Assembly: GCF_021742065.1 (NCBI RefSeq) | Contig: NZ_JAKKIE010000041.1 | Location: 1 to 37,749, forward strand | DNA: 37,749 bases | Direction of reading: 5' to 3' | DNA from: Rhizorhapis sp. SPR117 | GTDB taxonomy: Bacteria; Pseudomonadota; Alphaproteobacteria; Sphingomonadales; Sphingomonadaceae | In this document: piece after piece, positions 6,142 through 13,570 of the stretch | Layout of the letters: each line of letters starts with the position of its first letter | How positions within the stretch are numbered: position 1 is the first letter of the stretch | Translations under genes and position numbers: made by a program | Notes under the pieces: generated by a model | Databases searched by the model: none | What the model saw: only the letters and a program-made list of their open reading frames with translations | What the model was told of the DNA's origin: nothing

Positions 6142-6728
6142 CTTTGGGCCGTCACGCCTTCAGCCAGGTCGAAAGGAAGAAAGCACCGCCTCTTGGGGCT
6201 TCGCCCCGCCGGCTCGCGCCCTACGGGCGCCCCGGATGGCTAAAGCCATCCTCCCACCCGGCATCCCCATGATGAGCCGGCTTCGCCGGCACACTTTTCT
6301 CGATTGGCACCCAGCTCCACCGCTCCGCCCAACCATCCAGCTCACCACCAAGCCCAACCGTCCAATTGGCTTTCCAAAAAAGCCATGCGGAGAGCACAGC
6401 GACCAACATGAGAGGGCAGGGGAGGCGGAAACGTCCCCCACAGGCGCGATTTCCGGCCCGCCCAGCCTCTTTCCAAGCGCCAGGCAAGGGTGGGAGAGGG
6501 TCGAACGTCCACGGCGCTCTACGGGCTTCCCGGGCTGTCGATTTCCCGACGCTAGATCCTCGCCCGACTTGAACAGCAGATTGGGAACGAATGCGGAACA
6601 TGGTGCCGTAAGTGGTTGAATTTGCTAGGAGCGGATTTGCGGCGAAAAATGTTGTAGTGCTAAATAATGTGCTGTGAATGCTGTTTTGTCTTGACTTTTT
6701 GGTTATAGATGGCTGCTAATTCAGCGCC
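6142..6728. other. Gene-free spacer between origin and insertion sequence
   Basis: No credible gene is seen. It holds the hairpin array at 6195-6290, a long GC-rich non-coding stretch to about 6600, and the left end of the IS1634-like element with an AT-richer leader before the transposase ATG. Confidence 0.4.
6195..6290. repeat. Array of four short perfect hairpins
   Basis: Four hairpins follow within 96 bases: GGGGC-TTC-GCCCC (6195-6207), GCGCCC-TAC-GGGCGC (6216-6230), GGATGGC-TAAA-GCCATCC (6234-6251) and GCCGGC-TTC-GCCGGC (6276-6290). All stems are perfect and have 3 or 4-base loops. They lie just past the DnaA box and may serve single-strand or primosome functions or end transcription; the role is not shown. 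Confidence 0.6.
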
Positions 6729-8398
6729 ATGTTCGTCCGTGAAAAGACCATCAACGGCTACACCTACCTCTATCTGGTCGAGAGCGTGCGCGAGAATGGC
6801 CGCGCCAAGCAGCGCATCATCAAGAATCTCGGCCGCAAGGATGCGGTGCTGGCGTCGGGCGCTCTCGACCGGCTGGCGGCATCGGTCGGGCGGCATGCCG
6901 AACGCGCCATAGTGCTGGACGGGATCGCGAGCGGCGCGCCCGAGTTCGCACCGCGCCGGATCGGCGGGCCGTTGCTGTTCGGACGGCTGTGGGAGCGGAC
7001 CGGCATCCGCGCGGTGCTTGACGAACTTCTGGAGTCACGCGGCTTCGAGTTTGCGGTCGAGCGTTGCGTGCTGGTGGCGACGTTGCACCGTCTGTTCGTG
7101 TCGGGATCGGATCGCGACTGCGTGACCTGGATGCGGGATTACGACATCCCCGGCAGCGCGGATCTGGCGCTCCATCACTTCTACCGCGCCATGGCCTGGC
7201 TGGGCGAGGAACTGCCCGACGACGAGCAGGCCGGGGCGACGCCGTTTGCCCCGCGCACGATCAAGGATGTCGTCGAGGAAAAGCTGTTCGATCGCCGGCG
7301 TGACCTGTTCACCGACCTGTCGCTGGTGTTCATGGATACGACCTCGCTCTCCTTCTATGGTGAGGGCGGCGAGACGCTGGGTGAGCGAGGCCACTCTAAG
7401 GATTACCGCCCCGACCTCAAGCAGATGATCGTGGCGTTGGTGATCGATGCCGAGGGGCGTCCGATCTGCACCGAGATGATGCCCGGCAACACCGCCGACG
7501 TCACCGTGCTCGTGCCCATCATCGATCGCCTACGCCACCGCTTCGGGATCGGCCGGGTCTGCATGGTCGCCGATCGCGGCATGATCTCACAGGCAACCAT
7601 CACCGCGCTCGAGGAACGCAAGCTCGACTATATCCTCGGCGCGCGCGAGCGCAGCAGCGCGGTCGTGCGCGATGTCGTGCTGGGTGACGACACGCCGTTC
7701 ACACCGCTCGCCATCGACCGTCAGCGTGGGCAAACCCAACTCTTCATCAAGGAGGTCAAGGTCGGCAAGCAGCGCTACATCGTCTGTCGCAATGAAGCCG
7801 AAGCCGCCAAGGACAAGAGCGAGCGTCAGGCGATCATCGCCGGTCTCCAGGCGCAACTGAAAAAGGGGGACAAGGCGCTGGTCGGCAACTCGGCCTATCG
7901 CCGCTATCTGCGCACCACGGGCAAAAAGGCGTTCGAGATCGATGCCGGCAAGCTCGCCGAGGAGGCGCGCTACGACGGCATCTTCGTGCTGCGCACCAAC
8001 GCCCGGATCTCGCCGCTCCAGGCGGTGTTGCGCTACCGCGACCTGCTCCAGGTCGAGACCCTGTTCCGCGCCGCCAAGGCGACGCTCGACACGCGTCCGA
8101 TTTATCACAGCTCCGACGCTGCCATCCGCGGTCATGTCTTCTGTTCGTTCCTGGCGCTGGTCCTGCAAAAGGAGCTTGCCGGCGACTGCGAGGCTGCCGG
8201 CGTCAAACCGGAATGGCAGCCGCTGCTGCGCGATCTTGACCGCATGCAGATCGCAACCCTGACCAAGGATGGCAAATCGATCACCGTCCGCACGCCCGTT
8301 ACCGGCCAGGTCGGCAGTATCTTCAAGGCCGCGGGCATTGCCTTGCCGCCCAATGTCCAGGACGCCGTCGCCGCCTGAACCCCCGCGACCGCAAATCC
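6633..8398 (+). mobile_element. IS1634-like insertion sequence (approximate ends)
   Basis: The transposase gene is bracketed by a 10-base inverted repeat, GGATTTGCGG at 6633-6642 and CCGCAAATCC at 8389-8398, which I take as the approximate ends. The length, about 1.77 kb, fits the family. I could not find a clear target duplication. TGTRGTGCTAA also occurs near both ends in direct orientation (6653 and 8404), so the exact borders remain uncertain. Confidence 0.45.
6729..8378 (+). CDS. IS1634-family transposase
   Basis: The protein (549 aa) starts MFVREKTINGYTYLYLVESVRENG, a typical IS1634 N-terminus. It carries DDE residues in LVFMDTTSLSFYGEGG (first D), CMVADRGMIS (second D) and LLQVETLFRAAKATLDTRPIYH (E, with the following Y-x-x-x-x-x-x-R/K region). 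The H-V-F-C-S-F-L-A-L-V-L stretch near the C-terminus is also usual for IS4-superfamily enzymes. It appears full length and intact. It sits between the replication origin and the transfer genes, so it may have split a once contiguous backbone. Confidence 0.92.
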   Translation: MFVREKTINGYTYLYLVESVRENGRAKQRIIKNLGRKDAVLASGALDRLAASVGRHAERAIVLDGIASGAPEFAPRRIGGPLLFGRLWERTGIRAVLDELLESRGFEFAVERCVLVATLHRLFVSGSDRDCVTWMRDYDIPGSADLALHHFYRAMAWLGEELPDDEQAGATPFAPRTIKDVVEEKLFDRRRDLFTDLSLVFMDTTSLSFYGEGGETLGERGHSKDYRPDLKQMIVALVIDAEGRPICTEMMPGNTADVTVLVPIIDRLRHRFGIGRVCMVADRGMISQATITALEERKLDYILGARERSSAVVRDVVLGDDTPFTPLAIDRQRGQTQLFIKEVKVGKQRYIVCRNEAEAAKDKSERQAIIAGLQAQLKKGDKALVGNSAYRRYLRTTGKKAFEIDAGKLAEEARYDGIFVLRTNARISPLQAVLRYRDLLQVETLFRAAKATLDTRPIYHSSDAAIRGHVFCSFLALVLQKELAGDCEAAGVKPEWQPLLRDLDRMQIATLTKDGKSITVRTPVTGQVGSIFKAAGIALPPNVQDAVAA

Positions 8399-8489
8399 CG
8401 AAATGTGGTGCTAACAAACGTCCGTGCGCCCGCAAAATATTGTTATCACATGATTATCTCAAAACTACTGTTCAAGTCGGGCATCGCGC

Positions 8490-8499
8490 CGTTTAAACG
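8490..8499. repeat. CGTTTAAACG palindrome, copy 2
   Basis: The TAA stop of the XRE-family gene is part of this perfect palindrome. Confidence 0.6.
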
Positions 8500-8813
8500 C
8501 TCTTAGGTGGATGGTGCGGGCTGTCCGCGCCTTCGGGAATGTCGGTCAACCTAATCTCGATCGCGAGGCCGGCGGCGCTGGCGAGATTGACCAGCGCGTC
8601 GAGCGAAAACTTGTTGAGCTTGCCGCGCAACAGATCATTGAGGCGCGGCCGGGTGACGCCGAGACGGGCGGCAGCGGCCCCCTGGGGCACGTCCCATGCC
8701 TTGACCCGCGCCCTGATCCCCGTGAACAGAGTGGAGCGCAGGCACAGGTTCGCGGCCTCGGTCGGCGTATCGGCAATGGCGTCCCAAACACAGGCGAACG
8801 TCTCGACTTCCAT
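8493..8813 (-). CDS. XRE-family regulator, HigA-like orphan antitoxin
   Basis: The protein (106 aa) has a central helix-turn-helix VPQGAAAARLGVTRPRLNDLLRGKLNKFSLDALVNLA, followed by AGLAIEIRLTDIP. This is the pattern of HigA2/HTH_37 antitoxins. No RelE/HigB toxin gene lies on either side, so it may be an orphan repressor. A perfect 11-base inverted repeat begins 4 bases upstream of its ATG and is the probable operator. It follows the traC-traD set on the same strand and may control that operon as well as itself. Confidence 0.8.
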   Translation of the reverse strand: MEVETFACVWDAIADTPTEAANLCLRSTLFTGIRARVKAWDVPQGAAAARLGVTRPRLNDLLRGKLNKFSLDALVNLASAAGLAIEIRLTDIPEGADSPHHPPKSV

Positions 8814-8816
8814 ACG

Positions 8817-8844
8817 CCGCCTGTATCAGAACCGATACAGGCGG
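8817..8844. promoter_or_regulatory. Operator-like perfect inverted repeat upstream of the XRE gene
   Basis: CCGCCTGTATC, spacer AGAACC, then GATACAGGCGG: 11-base perfect arms. It lies between the XRE gene start (8813) and the stop of the preceding gene (8845). The place and symmetry suit binding by an HTH dimer, most simply autorepression. Confidence 0.6.
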
Positions 8845-9068
8845 TCACGCCGGATCGAACCGGCCCGTGAACTCGCGATCGGCGAAATAGGCCAGCTCGG
8901 CGACGATCGGCCGTTGCCCCGCGAGGACAGGATCACGACGCTGAACAGGTGGCGCAGCAGTTTGAACGGACTCAACGCCAGCGCGCCGATCGCCCATACC
9001 GGATTGGCGCGCGCGATCCGAGCCAGATTGCGCAGCGCGCGGGCGAGCTGGCGGAACCACTCCATCAT
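8845..9068 (-). pseudogene. Small membrane-type protein, probably frameshifted
   Basis: A good ribosome binding site (AGAGG, 7 bases away) precedes ATGATGG at 9068. The frame gives MMEWFRQLARALRNLARIAR, then a hydrophobic NPVWAIGALALSPFKLL and HLFSVVILSSRG. After that it becomes low-quality sequence, while the neighbouring frame gives a protein-like end, QRPIVAELAYFADREFTGR followed by FDPA and a stop at 8845. Adding one base to the C run at 8917-8920 (G4 on the coding strand) joins both halves into a coherent protein of 74 residues. Either the gene is broken or a base is missing from the assembly. Function unknown; it lies in the traC-traD strand group. Confidence 0.5.
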
Positions 9069-9130
9069 CAGGGTGCCTCTTGCCTATGTCATCAAATGCG
9101 GTGGAACAGCCATGAGACGGCGGGGACGAG

Positions 9131-9208
9131 CTAGCCGATCGCGCCGATAATCCATGTCTGTATCCGGACCTGCACTACCAGGCCCGCGTTGGCGTCCTTG
9201 ATTTTCAC
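9131..9208 (-). CDS. Possible 25-residue small protein
   Basis: GGAGG lies 8 bases before a GTG at 9208, opening a frame of 25 codons ending in TAG: a charged start (KIKDAN) and a hydrophobic end (WIIGAIG). It sits between traD and the frameshifted small gene on the same strand, filling an otherwise empty gap. The ribosome binding site and context support it; nothing else does. Confidence 0.3.
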   Translation of the reverse strand: MKIKDANAGLVVQVRIQTWIIGAIG

Positions 9209-9233
9209 CGGCGGTTCCTCCGTCGCGTGTTCG

Positions 9234-9548
9234 TCATTGGTCCGTCTGGCTGTCCTGTCCTGCCCCTTCCGCGTCGAAGGCGCGCTTGCCGCGCCGCTTC
9301 CACAGCATGAGCCTGTCGCGATCCTCGCGTGCCTTCGCCGCGAGTTCGAGCATCGCGCCGTAGAGGGTGGCGCGATCGTCGTCGGCGAGATCGACCAGGC
9401 CGGCTTTGTGGACGAGGCCGCCCAGCTCTATGAGGTGGCGGGTGCGATCGCGTCGGGCCACGACCCATTCCCTCGTATCGGTACGGCGCTGCGCAGCCTC
9501 AACGCGGCGTCTCGCCTGTGCCAGTCTCTTTGTCGCCTTGACCGTCAT
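9234..9548 (-). CDS. traD: Conjugal transfer protein TraD (small Ti-type)
   Basis: Starting from the ATG at 9548 the protein has 104 aa: a basic helix (KATKRLAQARRRVEAAQRR), then RRDRTRHLIELGGLVHKAGLVDLADDDRATLYGAMLELA, which is the mark of the small TraD family of Ti-type plasmids. This TraD is unrelated to the F-plasmid coupling ATPase of the same name. It is thought to act as a relaxosome accessory protein. It overlaps the end of traC by 50 bases in another frame, showing coupled translation. Longer frames upstream run through traC and were not used. Confidence 0.82.
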   Translation of the reverse strand: MTVKATKRLAQARRRVEAAQRRTDTREWVVARRDRTRHLIELGGLVHKAGLVDLADDDRATLYGAMLELAAKAREDRDRLMLWKRRGKRAFDAEGAGQDSQTDQ

Positions 9549-9804
9549 AGCGAGGGCGGAGCTTAGCCTTGCGCCCGCGTCCCTGAAAGAAAGCGGAGCC
9601 TTTCGCGCGCCACGCCTCCCTTTCGTCCGCGCTGGCGGATTCGACGGCGGCGAGTAGCACGCCGGCCAGCACGTCGAGATCGAGCGCATCGCCCCCGGTG
9701 GACGTGACTAGCTCGCCGAGCTGCTGGACCTTGCGAGCCTTCAATGCCTTGGCCTTGTCGCCGAGTGCTTTCAGTTCCGCGTCATAGTCCCGAACCTTGC
9801 GCAT
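9499..9804 (-). CDS. traC: Conjugal transfer protein TraC (Ti-type relaxosome accessory)
   Basis: The start is set at the ATG at 9804, preceded by a GAGGAGAGAGG run, giving 101 aa. The sequence MRKVRDYDAELKALGDKAKA followed by LKARKVQQLGELVTSTGGDALDLDVLAGVLLAAVE resembles TraC of Ti-type plasmids: a coiled-coil-like N-terminus and a conserved middle. Together with TraD it probably helps the TraA relaxase at oriT. Gene order (traC-traD leftwards, oriT, traA rightwards) is that of Agrobacterium Ti plasmids. The end of the protein is basic and disordered. Confidence 0.8.
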   Translation of the reverse strand: MRKVRDYDAELKALGDKAKALKARKVQQLGELVTSTGGDALDLDVLAGVLLAAVESASADEREAWRAKGSAFFQGRGRKAKLRPRYDGQGDKETGTGETPR

Positions 9805-9917
9805 GATCCTCTCTCCTCGCGCCAACCATCACCGGATGATAGCATAGCTACGCGTTCGGGGAACAGCATCGGACAGGAAATGCGGCGAAGTCAATCATGC
9901 GAACGGCAGAGAGTGTG

Positions 9918-9955
9918 AGTGCGCGCTTATACGTCGTTGCCGACGTGCGCTAAGA
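9918..9955. other. Origin of transfer (oriT) with putative nic site
   Basis: The inverted repeat ACGTCG-TTGC-CGACGT (9931-9946) lies next to GTGCGCGCTTAT. On the minus strand the hairpin is followed by ATAAGCGCGCAC, resembling the nic region of the RSF1010/Ti group, where a hairpin precedes TAAG-GCGC. It lies in the intergenic gap between traC and the rightward GNAT-traA genes, exactly where Ti-type plasmids keep oriT. Nicking is inferred by resemblance; the precise position is not shown. Confidence 0.72.
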
Positions 9956-10001
9956 AAGGCATAGTTCATTGGAAATAGCAGCCAATGGAGGACGCTCGCG
10001 C

Positions 10002-10433
10002 ATGGCTCTCCGGATCGAAGCCACGGATAATCCATCATCCGCCGACATATCGAACCTATTGGATGGCCTGCGTGCCTTCAATCTGGAAGCCGGCGGAATC
10101 AGTGTCGAGTCGCTTGCGGTGTGGCTTCGCAATGAAGCCGGCGATATGATCGGCGGATTGACCGGCCGCACGGGTGCAGGCTGGCTTTTCATCGAGTTCT
10201 TTTGGTTGCCTGGAGAATTGCGGGGGTGCGGGTTTGGATCGGAGCTGATCCGGCGTGCCGAAGAAACGGCAATAGGGCGTGGCTGCGTCGGTGCATGGCT
10301 GGACACGTTCAGCTTTCAGGCACCCGGATTCTACGAGCGCCACGGCTACAAAAGTTTCGGCGTGATCGATGACTATCCGGTCGGCAGTCGTCGCTATTTT
10401 ATGCAGAAGCGTTTCGATCGGCTGGCGGGGTAG
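10002..10433 (+). CDS. GNAT-family N-acetyltransferase
   Basis: The ATG at 10002 has GGAGG 11 bases upstream, giving 143 aa. The fold marks are LFIEFFWLPGELRGCGFGSELIRRAEETA (acetyl-CoA pyrophosphate loop with R-G-C-G-F-G) and the closing APGFYERHGYKSFGVIDDYP. It is a single-domain acetyltransferase with unknown acceptor. Only two bases separate its stop from the GTG of the relaxase gene, so it is the first gene of the traA transcript and directly follows oriT. Entering early during transfer, it could modify a host or plasmid factor in the recipient; that is conjecture. Confidence 0.85.
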   Translation: MALRIEATDNPSSADISNLLDGLRAFNLEAGGISVESLAVWLRNEAGDMIGGLTGRTGAGWLFIEFFWLPGELRGCGFGSELIRRAEETAIGRGCVGAWLDTFSFQAPGFYERHGYKSFGVIDDYPVGSRRYFMQKRFDRLAG

Positions 10434-10435
10434 GC

Positions 10436-13400
10436 GTGGCGATCTACCATTTCTCGGCCAAGGTCATCAGTCGCGCCAACGGATCGAGCGCCGTTGCGTC
10501 CGCTGCCTATCGTGCGGCGGAGCGGCTGCACGATGAGCGGCTAGGGCGTGACCATGATTTCTCGAACAAAGCCGGCGTCGTCCATTCGGAAATCATGCTG
10601 CCCGAAGGTGCGCCGGAGCGTTTAAACGACCGCACGACCTTGTGGAACGAGGTCGAGGCCGGGGAGATCAGGAAGGACGCGCAGCTTGTCCGCGAGGTGG
10701 AGTTCTCGATTCCGCGCGAAATGAATCAGGCTCAGGGCGTCCAGCTTGCCCGCGAATTTGTCGAAAAGCAGTTTGTCGAACGCGGCATGGTCGCGGACCT
10801 CAATGTGCATTGGGACATGGGCAAGGACGGGATGCCCAAGCCCCACGCGCATGTCATGCTGTCGATGCGCGAGGTGGACGGGGAGGGATTCGGAAAGAAG
10901 GTCCGCGACTGGAACCGAACGGAGCTGCTGGAAGGGTGGCGCGAGGCATGGGCGAACCATGTCAACGAGCGGCTTGCCGAGCTGGATATTGATGCCCGCA
11001 TAGATCATCGCACCTTGGAGGCGCAGGGGATCGACCTTGAACCCCAACACAAGATCGGGCCAGCGGCATCGCGTATGCCCGAACAGGGGCTTGAGGCCGA
11101 GCGGGTCGAGGATCATGCGCGGATCGCGCGGGAGAATGGCGAGAAGATCATCGCCAATCCGGGAATCGCGCTCGACGGCATCACGCGCAGCCAAGCGACG
11201 TTCACCACGCGCGACCTGGCGATGTTCGTTCATCGGCATAGCGACGGCAAGGATCAGTTCGACCAGGCCATGAGCGCGGTCAAATCCTCGCCCGAATTGG
11301 TGGCGCTGGGAAAGGACGGGCGCGGCGAGGACCGCTTTACCTCGCGTGAAATGATCGACACCGAGCAGCGGCTTGAACGGGCCGCCGATCGGCTTGGCGC
11401 AAGGGAGGGGCATGGTCTCCCGGCAGCGTCGTTATCGCGGGAGCTGGACGCCGCCGGGAGTGGGGGCCTGGTGCTGGGGGGTGAGCAGCAGGCCGCCTTG
11501 GAGCATATAGCAGGCACGAGCGATCTTTCCATAATCGTCGGCTATGCCGGCACCGGCAAGTCGGCGATGCTGGGGGTGGCGCGCGAGGCGTGGGAGCATC
11601 AGGGCTATCAGGTGCGCGGCGCGGCCCTGTCGGGGATCGCAGCCGAGAATCTGGAAGGCGGGTCCGGCATCGCGTCGCGGACGATCGCCAGCCTTGAATA
11701 TCAGTGGGACCAGGGCCGCGAGCTGCTGACCAATCGCGACGTGCTGGTGATAGACGAGGCGGGCATGATCGGCACGCGCCAGATGGAGCGCGTGCTGTCG
11801 GCGGCCCAGCAGGCGGGCGCGAAGGTCGTTCTTGTCGGCGACCCGGAGCAGTTGCAGGCGATCGAGGCCGGCGCGGCGTTTCGTAGCCTCGCGGAGCGGC
11901 ACGGCGCGGCCGAGATCACCACCATACGCCGGCAGCATGAGGACTGGCAGCGCGACGCCACGAAGGCGCTGGCGACGGGCCGCACTGGCGAGGCGGTCCA
12001 TGCCTATGAGCGGCATGGCATGGTCGAAGCGGCCGAGACGCGCGAACAGGCGCGCAGCGACCTTGTGGACCGCTGGGACGCGCAGCGCCTCGCTGCGCCG
12101 GAGCAAACCCGGATCATCCTCACCCATACCAATGCGGAGGTGCGCGATTTGAACCTGGCCGCGCGCGATCGGCTGCGCGACGCCGGCGAGTTGGGAGAGG
12201 ACGTGCGGGTGTCGGCCGAGCGGGGCGCGCGTGAGTTCGCCAGCGGCGACCGCATCATGTTCCTCAAAAACGAGCGCGGCCTTGGCGTGAAGAACGGCAC
12301 GCTGGGGCAGGTCGAGCAGGTATCGCCGGAGCGCATGGCGGTGCGGCTTGATGACGGGCGGTCGGTCGCGTTCGACCTGAAAGACTATGCGCATGTCGAT
12401 CACGGCTATGCGGCGACCATCCATAAATCGCAGGGGGTGACGGTCGATCGCGCGCACGTCCTCGCCACCCCCGGCATGGACCGCCATTCGGCCTATGTGG
12501 CGTTGTCGCGGCACCGCGACGGAGTGCAGCTCCATTACGGCCGCGACGATTTCGCCGACCAGCGCCAGCTTGTCCGCACCTTGTCGCGCGAGCGGGCGAA
12601 GGATATGGCGTCGGACTATCCCATGTATCGGGACCGCGACGCGGAGGTTCGTGCTTTCGCCGATCGGCGGGGCTTGTCGGGCGAGATCCGCTTGCCGGAA
12701 CCGGCGCGAGATCCTCGCATCGAGATCCTCGCGCCCCGCGCTGGATCTTCGCGCCAGATGGGCGAAGATTCCCGGTCGATCGACCGCGGCGCTGGCGAGG
12801 CGAAGGCCGCGGCGGAGCGGCAACCGCGGCGAGGCATATTCGATGGCTTCCGGCCCGCCCCGCAGCGGCCCGCGCCGGAGCCGACGCCGGCACGCGAGCG
12901 CGAGAAGGCGGCCCCCAAACGTGGCATGTTCGATGGCTTGAAGCTGTCGGCCGAGCCGGCCAAGGGCGCGGAGCGTGCGCCGGCGCTGGCCGATCGCGGC
13001 CACGATCGGACGTTCGCGCGGGCGGTTGAGCGGGCATCGCGTTCGGCCGAGGCGGTGTTGCAGGCGCGCGCGTCGGGCGCGCCGATCCTAGAACATCAGA
13101 AAGTCGCGCTCGAGCGCTCGAGCCAAGCGCTCGAGCAGATCAGGCCGGGAGCCTCGCGCGACCTCGCATCGGCGATGCAGCGCGACCCCGCCCTGTTGCG
13201 CGAGGCGGCGGCGGGACGCAGCGGGCCGATGCTCGATGCCATGCGCGAGGAGGCGCGCGTGCGGGCCGATCCGAACTTGCGCGCCGATCGGTTCGTGGAA
13301 CGCTGGCAGGGACTCCAACAGGAGCGGGACCGCCTCTATCGCGCCGGCGACATGACGGGCCGCGAGAAGGCCGGCAAGGAAATGGCGGGCATGGCGAAAA

Positions 13401-13564
13401 GTCTTGAGCGCGATCCCCAGGTGGAATCGGTTCTGCGTAATCGCTCGCGCGAGCTGGGGCTTGAGATCGGCATGGGCCGGGGACGCGGCATGGACAGTGG
13501 CGATCTTGGCCGGGAGCTGGTGCGGGATTTGGGGGTAGGCATGGGGCGCGGCATGAGCCGGTAG
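10436..13564 (+). CDS. traA: Ti-type conjugative relaxase-helicase TraA
   Basis: The protein (1042 aa) joins an N-terminal MOB-Q relaxase to a C-terminal helicase. MAIYHFSAKVISRANGSS leads to the probable nicking tyrosine Y25 (SAAYRAAERLHDER). Metal-binding histidines lie at about 125, 137 and 139 (NVHWD, KPHAHVMLS). The helicase has Walker A GYAGTGKS (369-376), Walker B VLVIDEAGM (about 438) and GYAATIHKSQGVTVDRAHV. It nicks oriT and unwinds DNA for transfer. The last 250 residues are charged and disordered and hold two related motifs, RRGIFDGF and KRGMFDGL. The GTG start at 10436 gives the family's N-terminus. No mating-pair or coupling genes are in the window, so transfer may need help in trans or genes beyond it. 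Confidence 0.95.
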   Translation: MAIYHFSAKVISRANGSSAVASAAYRAAERLHDERLGRDHDFSNKAGVVHSEIMLPEGAPERLNDRTTLWNEVEAGEIRKDAQLVREVEFSIPREMNQAQGVQLAREFVEKQFVERGMVADLNVHWDMGKDGMPKPHAHVMLSMREVDGEGFGKKVRDWNRTELLEGWREAWANHVNERLAELDIDARIDHRTLEAQGIDLEPQHKIGPAASRMPEQGLEAERVEDHARIARENGEKIIANPGIALDGITRSQATFTTRDLAMFVHRHSDGKDQFDQAMSAVKSSPELVALGKDGRGEDRFTSREMIDTEQRLERAADRLGAREGHGLPAASLSRELDAAGSGGLVLGGEQQAALEHIAGTSDLSIIVGYAGTGKSAMLGVAREAWEHQGYQVRGAALSGIAAENLEGGSGIASRTIASLEYQWDQGRELLTNRDVLVIDEAGMIGTRQMERVLSAAQQAGAKVVLVGDPEQLQAIEAGAAFRSLAERHGAAEITTIRRQHEDWQRDATKALATGRTGEAVHAYERHGMVEAAETREQARSDLVDRWDAQRLAAPEQTRIILTHTNAEVRDLNLAARDRLRDAGELGEDVRVSAERGAREFASGDRIMFLKNERGLGVKNGTLGQVEQVSPERMAVRLDDGRSVAFDLKDYAHVDHGYAATIHKSQGVTVDRAHVLATPGMDRHSAYVALSRHRDGVQLHYGRDDFADQRQLVRTLSRERAKDMASDYPMYRDRDAEVRAFADRRGLSGEIRLPEPARDPRIEILAPRAGSSRQMGEDSRSIDRGAGEAKAAAERQPRRGIFDGFRPAPQRPAPEPTPAREREKAAPKRGMFDGLKLSAEPAKGAERAPALADRGHDRTFARAVERASRSAEAVLQARASGAPILEHQKVALERSSQALEQIRPGASRDLASAMQRDPALLREAAAGRSGPMLDAMREEARVRADPNLRADRFVERWQGLQQERDRLYRAGDMTGREKAGKEMAGMAKSLERDPQVESVLRNRSRELGLEIGMGRGRGMDSGDLGRELVRDLGVGMGRGMSR
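10619..10628. repeat. CGTTTAAACG palindrome, copy 3
   Basis: It lies within the relaxase gene, read as Arg-Leu-Asn using the rare TTA codon. Confidence 0.6.
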
Positions 13565-13570
13565 GAGAGG

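Noticed and set aside
6653..8414. TGTRGTGCTAA at both ends of the insertion sequence as terminal repeats
   Set aside because: The two copies are in direct, not inverted, orientation; the GGATTTGCGG inverted pair is a better candidate for the ends.
8845..9068. A toxin partner for the HigA-like gene
   Set aside because: The adjacent gene has a hydrophobic centre and no RelE/HigB pattern, and is probably frameshifted.
11432..13003. Long minus-strand frame (523 codons) opposite traA
   Set aside because: Antisense shadow of the relaxase gene with Arg/His/Leu-rich composition and no recognisable family.
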